The position numbers and the translations under genes were made by a program. The notes beneath the pieces are model-generated. The model did not search any database. It saw only the letters and a list, made by a program, of their open reading frames with translations, and was not told where the DNA came from. A stretch of DNA of 64,000 nucleotides. It comes from Camillea tinctor (taxonomy: Eukaryota; Ascomycota; Sordariomycetes; Xylariales; Xylariaceae). The stretch is taken from contig MU394060.1 of the NCBI GenBank assembly GCA_022578605.1, positions 124,001 to 188,000 on the forward strand, written 5' to 3'. Shown here in pieces: positions 45,247-57,095 of this stretch; the stretch's first letter is position 1, and each line of letters starts with the position of its first letter.

Positions 45247-46221
45247 TTAACAATAATCCTGAGTTTTCTCTCTGCAAAACTCCCAAAACTCGCTGGCCCT
45301 ACCAGAGCCACCTTCCTCTGCTAACTTCATTGCATCTCCTAAGTCCTTTCTTAACTGTCCCGCAATCCGGCCCCATGGTATGACGTAGCAAGCAGTGTTC
45401 TCCATCGTAATATCCTTTGATAGTCCCGCGTACAGACCTGTAAGAGCGGCTAGGTAGGGCTTATGTAGTAATGGCCATGCGAGATATTTCATCCATGGTG
45501 TGTGGCGGAAGAGGTTGGTAGAAACAGCCCCAGGGTTGTAGGCCACACTGGTGATAGCGTGGCCGGAAGCATATCGCCGCGCATATTCAGAAGCTAGGAA
45601 CAGGTTTCCAGTTTTGGAGTTGACATAGTTTCGAGTAGTGTCTTTTGGAGGGTTTCGCACTTCTGACATTATGATGCCTTGGGGAGGGGCTGAAAGCTCA
45701 ACCATTTGACTGGCAGTCCATACCACTCGAACAGAACCAGGCACGTTGGTATCCCCTGATGATGCAGTTTCAAGTAGCGGCTGGAGTAACTGCGTGAATA
45801 AAAATGGTCCCAGACAGTTCGTCGCTAATTGAAGTTCAAATCCCTGCTTCGATACGCTACCGATAGGAGGCTGCGAAACGCCTGCGTTGTTCCAGAGTAC
45901 ATTTAGAGTTGACTCTTTAGCTTTAAAAGCCTCCACTGAAGCCTTGATACTGTTCAGGTCATCAAGATCAAGTTGCAGGAACTCAAGGCTTCCTCCTACG
46001 GGCACTGCTTCCTGGATTTCTTTGATCGCCTGACGGGCCTTTTCCTCTGAGCGGCCTGCTATGTAAACCCGGCCATGTTTCCCATACAGCATTTTGGCGA
46101 GCTCAAAGCCTATCCCAGAGGAACCTCCCGTGATGAGAAACACTTTGCCATTTTGAGATTCTACATCCGCTTCTGTGAATATCGGCTTGGGAGGGAAGAA
46201 CTGAGACCACTGAGCACCCAT
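45247..46221 (-). CDS. Short-chain dehydrogenase/reductase (retinol-dehydrogenase-like)
   Basis: A single exon of 324 residues from ATG 46221, which gives the common family start MGAQWSQFFPP; the frame stays open upstream but without an ATG. It is a classical SDR: cofactor loop TGGSSGIG at residues 31-38, acidic DLDDL after the third strand, NNAG in VLWNNAGVS, catalytic Ser in VWTASQM, and the YxxxK pair in NYVNSKTGN, then the PGAVST turn. Arg in AGRSEEKAR after strand two favours NADP(H). It resembles the fungal members that oxidise or reduce lipophilic alcohols and ketones, often in secondary-metabolite clusters. It is head-to-head with the P450 gene, 720 bases apart, so co-regulation is plausible. 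Confidence 0.93.
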   Translation of the reverse strand: MGAQWSQFFPPKPIFTEADVESQNGKVFLITGGSSGIGFELAKMLYGKHGRVYIAGRSEEKARQAIKEIQEAVPVGGSLEFLQLDLDDLNSIKASVEAFKAKESTLNVLWNNAGVSQPPIGSVSKQGFELQLATNCLGPFLFTQLLQPLLETASSGDTNVPGSVRVVWTASQMVELSAPPQGIIMSEVRNPPKDTTRNYVNSKTGNLFLASEYARRYASGHAITSVAYNPGAVSTNLFRHTPWMKYLAWPLLHKPYLAALTGLYAGLSKDITMENTACYVIPWGRIAGQLRKDLGDAMKLAEEGGSGRASEFWEFCREKTQDYC

Positions 46222-46941
46222 TTTTGAGGGGGTAAGTTTAAAAGCCAGGAATAAAACCTCACAACTGATTTCTGCAAGAGTATAGACAATAGTATTGAAC
46301 AAAACAGAACAAAGTCAAGACACGGAGGATTTGAAAAGCGATGTAAAGGTGGGAATTAGGAAAGTTGGGCTAACGCTACACTATGACGGTTCTTTTTGCT
46401 CCCTTGCATCACTGGGGACAGCACCGGCCCATTGAGAAGCCATTGTCAATAACAAGAATGGCAGTATACCTGTGGTAGAAAATGCTTTGGTAGGAGGTTT
46501 GGATTTCAGGGTGGAATAGGATAGTTACATTTGTACATATTACGGATGGAGGTCTCCTAAGTATATCAGCCTCTTTTCATACTCGTTTTACACAAGTACA
46601 AACCCAGCAGTGGTATTCTCTAAAACCCAATCTTAATGACCAGCTGTTCTAAATTTATCTTTATAACAGCCACTTTCACGTCTCGGCCGTAAGGGGTAGA
46701 ATTAATGTTGGTGTAGGAAATGGCTTATAATTCCTTATTATTGGCTATGTTCATCTCTTACCTAGTTGACCTAGATATAACAACCAACCAAACCCCACAT
46801 TTTATGATAGCAGTTAGCTTTGTTCATAACATAGGTATCCCTACAATCTTTCCCCTCTACCCTTTCCTCTTCAGTACTGCATCTTGGCCCAACCATTCTG
46901 TCAGAGCTTTGGAATAAGTAATTGACAACTAAACAGGGAAT
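46222..46941. promoter_or_regulatory. Shared promoter region of the SDR and P450 genes
   Basis: A 720-base gap between two divergent oxidoreductase genes. A Zn2Cys6-type or other operator could lie here, but no convincing paired CGG site was recognised by eye. The region is therefore marked only by position. Confidence 0.4.
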
Positions 46942-48840
46942 ATGCACGCCAGCGTGGAATCTCTATACCTCGGCCGGTGGGGTATTGCGCTTCTGGTAAT
47001 TTCACTGGTATACATAATACATGAACCTCAGACAACCGGAGATTAAAGCTGATAAAACGCAATAGTATCCCATTATTCGAGCAATATACAATATCTACTT
47101 CCATCCCCTCTCTCGAGTTCCTGGTCCGTATGCTTGGTCAGCATCACGGATACCGTTTATATACGCACTACTTAAGGGAACCCTCATACAGGATATTGAA
47201 AAACTGCACAGAACCCATGGGCCGGTACTACGGATTGCTCCTGACGAGGTCACGTTTGCTCAACCAGAGGCCTGGAATGAAATCCTTCACGTTCGACAGG
47301 GCCACCAAGAATTCTTAAAGGATCCCACTTGGTGGCGTACGCAGCCAAAGCAGCCGGTATCTTTGATAAGTGCCAGTGAGTTATTTGGGGAAGTTTTGTG
47401 GTCTATTCTTTTTCTGTATTGCCTATGTTCTCTTCTTGGCTTCAAGAGCACTCTTCCCATAGTTAGAATGACCTGGATGTGGTAGATACTGACCTTTTTT
47501 TTTTAAGTTAACCCAGAACCTCACGCCCGCATTCGGAAGCTTCTATCATCCGGTTTCACTCCTCGTTCTCTAAGAGCTCAAGAACCTTTTCTCCATAAAT
47601 ATGTGAACTTACTCGTGGAGAGGTTGAGCGAATGTGCAAGTCGAAGTCCGAAGCAGACTGGAGCTGAAATCAATATTGGAACATGGTTCAACTTCACAAC
47701 ATTTGATATCTTTGGAGATCTAGGCTTTGGCGAATCATTTGACTGTCTTCAGAATTCGCGCTATCACCCGTGGGTATGTGAATTTTCCTGACTTGGCCAT
47801 TACCTATTCCATTGCTTCCGATCCAAACTCCTCCTACATTTTTATTATATGCAAGACATGCTAATTCCTTATTCGCACAGATCGCACTGCTCTTTAGCAG
47901 CGTCAAGGCAGCTTCGTTTATCGCCGCTGCTCGGTTCTATCCTTTAGTGGACTTCATACTCATTAAATGCATCCCTGAATCGCTCAAAAAGATGCAGAGA
48001 ACTCATTACCAGCAGATTGTCGATAAGGTTCAGCGTCGGCTCAATTATGAGTTGGAGCGACCAGATATCATGTCCCATGTGATAAAGGGAAACGAAGAGG
48101 GAGGAGGAATGACTATCGGGGAAATCAATGCAACCTTCATGGTGCTAACAACTGCTGGAAGTGAGACGACAGCCACAGCCTTGAGCGGGACTATGAATTA
48201 CCTAATTCATAACAGGGATAAGTTTCAGGCTCTAGAGGACGAGATTCTAAATCGCTTTCAGGACGAGAGCGAAATTAATTTAGATGCTCTCCGCACTCTC
48301 CCTTATATCAACGCTGTTCTGAACGAGGGATTACGCCTGTGTCCGCCGATTGCATGGGTACTTCCAAGACGCGTACCAGCTGGTGGGGATACTGTCTGTG
48401 GATATTGGCTACCCGGAGGGGTAAGTAAGAACTAATATTACTGCTGTTGTCCTGTCTAACTTGAGAAAATATGCTAGACTCGCGTCTCCATTCAAGCATA
48501 CACTATGAACCGCGATGCAAACTACTTTCACCAGCCATCCCGTTTCCTTCCCGAGCGTTGGCTTTCCGAAGCAACCACCAATCCCAAATCCCCTTTCTTT
48601 ACAGACAAACGCCATGCCCTGCAACCCTTTAGCGTTGGACCGCGCTCATGTATGGGACAGCATCTGGCATGGGCTGAAATGCGACTTATCATGGCTAAGC
48701 TCGTGTGGAACTTTAACTTTGAGGCGGTCGAGGGGAAAATGCTCCGATGGGAGGACCTGAGAAACTTTCTACTTGTCGAGAAAAAGCCAATCGATGTGAG
48801 GATACGGCTAAGAAATACTGCAACTAAGCAGCAGTTATGA
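46942..48840 (+). CDS. Cytochrome P450 monooxygenase
   Basis: Five exons: 46942-47007, 47066-47375, 47508-47773, 47881-48420 and 48478-48840, 514 residues. Splice signals are good (GTATAC, GTGAGT, GTATGT, GTAAGT donors), and all frames agree. An N-terminal membrane anchor is rebuilt by the first join (WGIALLVISL + YPIIRAIYNIYF), followed by the proline hinge HPLSRVPGP. The I-helix reads TTAGSETTATA (about 304-314), ExxR is ENEGLR-like with Glu363/Arg366, PERW is at about 419-422, and the haem loop is FSVGPRSCMG with Cys452. It resembles fungal class-II P450s of the isotrichodermin-hydroxylase type; the substrate is not predictable. It lies 560 bases upstream of the dead retrotransposon and is divergent from the SDR. 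Confidence 0.94.
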
Positions 48841-49402
48841 TAACTCCTTTCGTTTGGCAATGAATAACTGTAGCTACCTCGGGGTCGATAGGCTTTGACG
48901 GCTTAGAGAGGTGGCTTAAGAATTATTCGAAGATTGTAAATTCCGAGATCGAAGGCCTATAGGAAACGATAAGAACTCCCTAGTTGTAGCACCAAGGGTT
49001 TTGGGAGATTGATATTACCTACCCAAACCCGAGGCCACACATTTTGCTTTCATGTTACCTATGTGGAATTACATAGCGCAGCAAGTAAGCCGCCACCTTT
49101 TCTCATATTTAAAAATAGTTATGAGTGTCGATTGCCTACTCGGGTAGACATACTCACAATTATTGCTCTAGATATGTAGCCATCCATATAGAACCTAAAG
49201 CGTTATCAATGCCGCGATGCTTACCTTATAATCTGGACTCGCTAGCTGTTGCTTACTCAATGTCAGTTTCGACCAATGATTTGTATTATACGGAGAGTTG
49301 CCATGTATGGACAGACCTAGATTAGATATCTTTGGCATATCTTGTTGACCATGTGGACAGAAAAGTCTAGAAACAAAATAGCCTCAACCAATTAGAAATT
49401 AT
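48841..49402. other. Intergenic before the retrotransposon
   Basis: About 560 bases of ordinary composition between the P450 stop and the 5' LTR. The last five bases, ATTAT at 49398-49402, are the left copy of the target-site duplication. The heavy C-to-T mutation of the element does not extend into this flank. Confidence 0.6.
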
Positions 49403-49734
49403 TGTTACGATGTGGATACCCCGATCTACGGGTCCACATATATCCAACGACTAAGCAACATGCTAACATGCAGGAATGAGGGGTTAGAACTGGAAGAATG
49501 AATAATAGGTCCAATATATCGGAGGAGGTCGGCGTTGGGCGTTGACACTTATGCTTTGTATATTTAAAATATTAAAATACGCGCCAACGGCTAAAAAATC
49601 TTATAAGCGAAAAATTAAGTTACTTATTTATATAAAAAGCTAAAGATCTTTTCGCAAAATAAAAAAGTAGATTTAATACGGCTATTTTAAAATAATTATT
49701 TTAGTTTTAAATATAAGTATATTACTTTTTAACA
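49403..49734 (+). repeat. 5' LTR
   Basis: 332 bases from TGTTACGATG to TTTTTAACA, ending in the TG...CA form. The outer ~150 bases are almost free of C-to-T change, while the inner ~180 bases are heavily changed, the mirror image of the 3' LTR. A TATATAAAAAGC promoter-like string lies near 49630. Confidence 0.95.
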
Positions 49735-52700
49735 TTATAATTGTTTTATAACTTTATACTAAACGTTTTTTATAAAGGTTAATATTTTGTTTAAAATTAA
49801 AACTTTAAAAAATATACTTTTAAAATATAAATTAAAAAACAATAAGTTTTTTTAATTTAGTTAAGTACATTTTAAAAAGCTAAAAATTAAAAAAAAGAAT
49901 ACTTTATTTTTTTTATACTATAGCATCTTTTAGTAGCCTTGTTTTTAACAACAAAAAAACTATTTTAAAATTATTTTTACTATTAACTAATAATATTACT
50001 TTTTAAGCTTTTAATAAAAAAATTACTTTTTATAATTTTTATCGATTTTAAGCATAAAGATTTTTTTTTTTACGCAAAAAGTTATTTACTTAAATAATTT
50101 TAAAAAAACTTTTTAACTTTAATACTTTATAAAAAAAAAAATTAATTAAATTAACTTTAAAAATTTTATAAACATTACTTATAATTATTTATAATAATAG
50201 TTTTTATATAATTAAGTTAATAATATTGCTTATAAATTAAGATCTTTTTTTTTTTTTTAAATGCTTAATGCTAAATACTAATATTAAAATGTCGTTAATA
50301 AAATAAAAAAAAAATATTAAAATTTTTTAACGCAATTAAACGTTGCTTTTTTTTAATATAGCTAGCAATTTACGCAAAAAGTTAAATATTAACAGTAAGT
50401 TATCAATTAAACTATAGCTTTAACCTATTTAATTAATAAATAAGTAATTTTTATCGCTAATATTAAAAAAAAGAAATAAAAAGCAATAAACCGCATTTAT
50501 TAAACTATTAATTAATAGCAATAATAAAATGCACACGTTAAACAAGCTATTTAATATTTAAATTAACAAGTTAAAAACTTTTACAAATAAACGTAATAAA
50601 TAAAAAACTAAATTTAATATATTATTGCTAAAATTTAATAATAAGTTAAAATAATTAAAACACGTTTTAACAAAATATTAACTAAATTAAAAAACTTTTA
50701 ATATTAACTAGTAAAAAATGCTAAAAAATACTTAAAAAACGTTACTATAATAATAATAAATATTTTTTTTAATTTTACTAACAAAAAAGTAAGCTTTACG
50801 CTAAAACAATTAGCTAAAAAAAATAAGTAGCAGGCTAAAAATGCAAAATTTATGCTTTAACTCTTTAATCAAAAACTATTTTAAGTTATTATTAATACTT
50901 AATTTTCTTTATTTATTTTATAACTTAATATAGCAAAAACCTTAAAACCATCTTTTTAAAAATTAAATAAAAAAGACATAATTTGCTTTAAAAAGCAATA
51001 ACAACTTAAAAACAAATAAAAAAAAAAGATAAAACTATAAAAAAATAGTTATTTACTTTGCAACTTAAAACTAATAATAATAACAATTTATTTAACTTTA
51101 ATCTTTTTAATAGCAACGATAAATTTAAAATAATAAGCGCTAATAAAGGCAAAAAATAAAAACCACTTTAAACTTTTAAACGAAATTAAAAAAAACCTTT
51201 AAACTTAAAAAGGTTTTAAAACTTAAATAAAACAAGTTTTATAACAAAACTATAAATGTTTTAAGCTTTTATTAAAGCTTTAAAAAAAAAGTAAATTTAA
51301 TTATAAATAAATAAACCTTTTACTTATAATAAAAAAAAAATAAAAAAGTTTTAAACTTAATAAATGTTTATAAAAGCATACTTTAATATTTATAAAAATA
51401 TATTTAAAAATAATTAAACTAAAATAATATAAATTAAATTTTTTTTTATAAAACGCGCTTTAAATTAACATTAAAAAAAAATTAAAACTTTAAAAAAAGC
51501 TTATTTAATAAATAATTAATTAAAATACAAAAACTTTATTAAAAAACAATTTACTAACACAGTAAAAGCTATTAAAAGCTTTATTATGCTTTATAAGCTA
51601 AAATATTAAAATAACATTATTTACTACATTATAAAAATATAAAATTTTAATATTATAACTTAACTTACAAAACCTTAATTATAAAAAACGGTTTTTAAAG
51701 CTTTTTTAATTAAAGTTTTTAACTTAATATACTTTTAATTAAAAAAAGTTTTAAATAATAATAATAAGTTTTTAAATATAGTTTATAAAATAAGAAAAGT
51801 TTATAAAGCTAAAAAAGCTAACTTTACTAAATTAAAAAAAAATAAGTCTAGTTTTTTTAAAAAATTAAAAAAATTAAATAAGTAAAAAGCTACTATTAAA
51901 CTTTAAAATAATAAAAATAACAAAAGTAATAAAAGCTAAGGTTTTAATTAAACTAACAAAAATATAAAAAATAAAAAGTATTCCACTAAATATAAAATAG
52001 TAAAAAAAGCTTTTTAAAGTATCAATTAAAAAAAAATTAATTAATATAAAAAAAACGAAAAAAAATGTATTAAGTATAAAAAAAACAATTATACCCCTAT
52101 TAAATATATAGCTAAGTATAACGTTAATAATAAAATTATTTTCTTAAATAAAATAAAAGTTTTTAACATAAAAAAAAAGCGCAAAAAAAAAAAAAGTTTT
52201 AATTAATACTAAAAAAGCTAAAACTTTTATTATTAAGTTCAAACTTATTAATTAAATTATCGAACTATTTAATAATAAAAACATAAATATAAAAAAAAAT
52301 TTAAATTTTTAATTAGCTTTTTTTTAACGCCAGTAAAAAACTTTAAGCTAAAAAGCAATTAAAAGTTCCACTTTTTTATTAGCACGCTTAATATAATTAT
52401 ATTTATACTTAAAAAAAATAAAAACCTATACTAATTTATTAAAATTAATTATATATATTACGCGCTTAACTTATTTTACATTACACTAAGTACTCTTTAT
52501 ATTATAAACGCAACTAAGCACAAAACAATAAACCTACTTATAAACATAAGCAATAAGCGCTTTAAAATAAAGCCTTAACTTATTATTACTATGCTTTTAT
52601 ATATAAAATTGCAAAAAGTATTAATTAAAGTACTTTTAAATACTAATAGCTTTTTTTGCCTTTTAAATAAAAGTTTTACAAAACATTACTACGTTTTTAT

Positions 52701-55700
52701 AATTAAGCGTTTTAAGCTTAAAATATTTTAAAAGTTTAACAAAATTATAGCTTTTATAAGTATCTATTACACACTTTAAACTATACTATAATAAAAAGCA
52801 TATTATAATTATTTATAGTTTAAAATAATACTTATAAACAAAAACTACAACATTATACTTTTTTATTAATAATTAATTAAATACTAACTAACAAACTTAT
52901 AAAAATATAAAAAAAAAAAAATTATTTTTAACTTTAATTATTATAAATAGCATTACGCTTTTAACGTTTTTAAAAATTTTACGTTTACATATAATAAATT
53001 TATTTTTATAAGTCTTAAAGCACATATTATAAAATCTTTTATTTTTTACTTAAACAAAAAAAAAATACTTAATATTATGCTTTTTAAATTTAAAAAACAT
53101 ATATATAATATAACTAAAAAAGCTATACAAACACTACTACTGCATAAGCTATATAACTATGCAATTAACTTAATTAATAATAAATAGCTTTTTTAAAAAC
53201 TTATATATGCCTTAAATAAAAAAAAATTAAAGCTACTTTAAAAATAGTTAAATAAAATGCTAGCTTTTAAAAAAATTTATAAATTTAAATTATTAGCATT
53301 TATTTTTATTTTTTTTATATTAAAACCTTATAATAAAGGTTTTTAATTATATATAAATTATAAAGGTTTTAACCGCGTTATAAAGCTAAATTAATACTTT
53401 TTTCTACTTTTTAAAAAGCTATAAAATAAAATACGTTTTATTAAATAATTTATTAAAATTAATTTAAAAAATAAATTTTATTTTATTTAAATTAAAAAAA
53501 AAATAAATAAAAAATAGCTTTTTAATGTAGGTATAAACTTTATAAATATATAATTATACTATTTAAATTAATTAATGCTTTAACTACGTTTTAAAACATA
53601 ATTAATCATATACTTTAAAATTTACTTAATATTAACATTATAGCATATGTTAACAATATACTTATTTACGCTAACATTGTTAAAAAACATAATAATTTAA
53701 TTAAAAAAATCCTTAAACGCCTATTTAATAAGAAACTTATAATTACGCTTAATAAATATATTTAAAAAACTTAAAAAATTAATTTCTTAAAATATATTAT
53801 TATTTTAAAAAGCATTAAAATGTTTTAAAAAAAAGTTAAAGCAATATTTTTTTAAAAATAACTTAAAAGTTTAAAAAAAGTATAATTTTTTATAAACTTT
53901 ATAAACTTTTATTAAAGATTTATTAAAAATTATTTTAAAATTTATAAACTACTTATTAGTTTTATTATAAGCAATTTAAAAAACTAAAAATAAATTAAAA
54001 ATATAACTTACTTATTTAAATTTTTTAAATATATTTTTATTATAGCTTTAATGCTAATTTACTTTAATTTATTTAAACTATATATTTTTAAAGCTAATGT
54101 TTTAAACTTTGCTTTAAAAGCTATTTTTTTTAAAAAAAAAAAAATAAAAAGCTATACTTTATAACTTACTACTTTTAAAAATTTATAACTATTAAAATTA
54201 ATTACAAAATTTATAATAAAAAACTATTTACTATTATTAATAGTTTTAAAGTTTAAAAATAATATTTAAAAAGTATTAAACACATAATTTAAATATATTT
54301 TAACTATTAAAACTTAACATACTTTTTAACAATTAAAATATTAAATAAAAAGTAAGCTAAATAAGCTAATAAAATAATAAACATTAATTTTATTGTTTAT
54401 TACTAATTAAAAAAAAACAACAATAAATTAAACATATTTTTTAAACGCTAAAAATATTGCTTTAATAAAAAGAAAAATAAGTATTAGCTTATAAAAACAA
54501 TATTATAAAAAAAACATTTTACTTTATTTATATTAATAGCTTTTATAAAACTTTAAAGTATTTTGCATAAATAATAAAACACTTTTTTTATTAAAAATAT
54601 ATTAAGCGTTATTAAAAAAAATAAGTTTTATTAAAAAAAGCTTTAAAATTTTATAAATTAAAAATCGATATTAAATTAAAAACTACTATATTATTAGCAT
54701 AAATTTTAAATATTTAATAACTTTATATTTAAAAAAAATATTTTTAAATTAAAACATAATTTTAAAGTAATAAGTTATATAAGTTAGTTTAAAACAATTA
54801 AGCTTATTTAATAAAATTTTTAATAGTTTAAAATAAACAAAAAAATTATTTAATATATTAAAAATTATTTTAATTATTAAAAAAATAAAGCACTTAAGTA
54901 CTTTTTTTATAAAAAGTTATAACTTTTTAAGTTATTATATTTACTATAGCAGTTTATTTTTATAAACTTTATTACCAATTTTTTTATATTAAAAAAGTGT
55001 AATTAGCTTTAAGTTATTATTAACTAGTTTATTAAAATAGTATATTTTATTTTTTTTAAAAAAAAAAATAAAGTATAAAGTATTTTGTTAAAATTTTCGT
55101 TAAAAAAATATAATAAATATATAATTTATTATAAAACATAGTTTTTAACCATAACTTAAAATTTACGTTTAAGTTTTAGCAATTTTTTTTAAAGTTATTA
55201 AAAATTAAACCTCATATAAGTATAGCGTTTTACTTTTAAATAAACAAGCAAACTAAAAAAACTAACTAAATATTAAAAATATATTTATAAGCTTTTATAA
55301 ACTAAAAAATAAACAATTAAGTTAACTTAATTTTTATTATAAAGTTTACATATAATAACGCTATTTTTATATTTATTAAAGTTTTGCTTTTTTATGCTAA
55401 TTATAAATATTACTTTACAGTTAATAATTTTTTAAAATTAAAAATTAAAGTTTTTATTAATATACTATATGCATATTAAATAATTAAACTATATAAAAAA
55501 ACCTTAAAAGCACTTAAGTTAACGCAAAATAAATTACGCAAATATATAAACTAAAAGCAAATTAAAATACTTTATTACTAAATAAAAAATGCAATTATGC
55601 TTAATAAGCATAATATTAAAACTTATAAGCTTTTAAAAAAACTTAACTAAAAAATAATAAGTTTTTTTTAAATTTAAAAAATTATTTCTTTAATTGCTAT

Positions 55701-56071
55701 ACGTTTTAAGTTATTAGTTAAATAGTATATATACAACGTTTTTTATACTTTTTTTATTAAACCATATTAATTTAATAAATAAGCTTTTTTAAATTTTAAC
55801 TAAATATTAAAAAATGCTAATAATGTTTAAGTAGTAAATAGTTATAACGTTAAAGCTATTATAAACTTAACTAATATAAATAAAAAAGTATAATACTTAG
55901 TTAAATAAGAAAAATTTCTTAAAAAATTAAAATAAACTTAAAAACTTTTTAATTACTTTTTTAAAAAATTTATATACTTTTTTTAAACTTAAAAAAAAAA
56001 GCATTTTAATAAACTTTATAACAAAAAAGTTAAGTAAGCTTTAAAGCAAAACCTAATTAAAAAAAAAATAG

Positions 56072-56403
56072 TATTACGATATAAATACCTCGATTTACAA
56101 GTCTACATATATTTAACAATTAAGCAACATGCTAACATGCAAGAATAAAAAGTTAAAACTAAAAAAATAAATAATAGGTCCAACACATTAGAAAAGGTCG
56201 GCGTTAAGCGTTAATACTTATGCTTTATATATTTAAAATATTGAAATACGCGCCAACGGCTAAAAGATCTTATAAGCAAAAAACTAAGTTACTTGCTTAT
56301 ATAAAGAGCTAAAGATCTTTTCGCAAAATAGGAAAGTGGATCTAGTACGGCCATTCTAAAACAATTATTCTAGTTTTGAATACAGGCATATCACCCCTTA
56401 ACA
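56072..56403 (+). repeat. 3' LTR
   Basis: 332 bases, aligned without gaps to the 5' LTR by eye. Here the 5' (inner) part is heavily changed (its TG start reads TA), and the outer ~120 bases keep their C and G, ending CACCCCTTAACA. It is preceded by an A-rich run (56059-56070) where the polypurine tract is expected. Confidence 0.95.
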
Positions 56404-57095
56404 ATTATTTACTAGATGTCATTTTTGTGTGGGGGCTTAGTCGTGCTTCGTACCCGGTCTACAAATCACAAACCGGAGTTGTTAAGTTAGTGTAGTTAAC
56501 TTCAAGGAATAGTAGCCACGTTATTGTCCGGCAAGTACTTTCGGTGGTGCTTCTAATGCAGTGTAGTGTATATACAGTATGTACAGCGATGATGTGGGCT
56601 GCCGGGAATGTGTGGAGTAAAGGGGGGATGGATTGTGGAGGAACCCCAGCTGCCCAGTAAGTTGATTCATTCAGCAACCAACCCTCCGCATTTCTTTTTC
56701 AAGGTGGAACTCCTTCCTAACATAGGTAGTGTAGGTATCTACCCTGGATCAGTTCGCTCTTCGAAATGGGGTGCGCGTAACGTTTTCGGAGCGCCCCCAG
56801 CTCGCGTCAGCGGACCAAGGTAGTTACCGGCAACGGGAAAGGCTTACGAGATCTCCGAGGGAAGGCAAGGGTATGCGCCGGAATTCGTCCCGACATCACC
56901 ATCCGGACTTTTCTTACTTCATCTTCTCTTACTTGTTCATTACCTTCTTTTATGCTTTCCTGCTTCCTTTCATGCAACCAACCATGATGCTATAGAGAAC
57001 TCCGTACACAGTTTAGGATATACTATCCGTCTTGAAGTATTATTATTCTACATAGCTTTTCAATTTCTTTTCCTAAAAAAAAAAAAATAACAAAA
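56404..57095. other. Intergenic after the retrotransposon
   Basis: About 690 bases. It begins with the right ATTAT target duplication (56404-56408) and returns at once to ordinary composition. It probably holds the promoter of the CoA ligase gene; an A run at 57076-57087 precedes the start codon. No other gene was seen. Confidence 0.5.

Larger units (their letters stand above)
49403..56403 (+). mobile_element. Ty3/gypsy chromovirus LTR retrotransposon, mutated to A+T
   Basis: A full-length 7001-base element: two 332-base LTRs, a 6337-base interior, and a flanking ATTAT duplication (49398-49402 and 56404-56408). The interior has no frame longer than a few dozen codons, but decayed protein signatures survive in order on the plus strand. 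Reverse transcriptase fingers read YINYKGFNRV at 53350-53379. The catalytic box reads AYVNNILIYA at 53643-53672, with both aspartates changed to Asn. An integrase core end reads NKQTKKTN then stop at 55243-55269. A chromodomain remnant reads YLVK then stop (former Trp codon) at 55894-55908. RT before integrase marks Ty3/gypsy, and the chromodomain marks a chromovirus, which targets chromatin. Gag must lie in 49735-52500 but is unreadable. The element is dead. C/G survives mainly as GpC, ApC and GpT. Confidence 0.96.

Noticed and set aside
49735..56071. The A+T-rich block as mitochondrial DNA or a centromere fragment
   Set aside because: Matching LTRs, a 5-bp target duplication and decayed reverse transcriptase, integrase and chromodomain motifs show that it is one retrotransposon.
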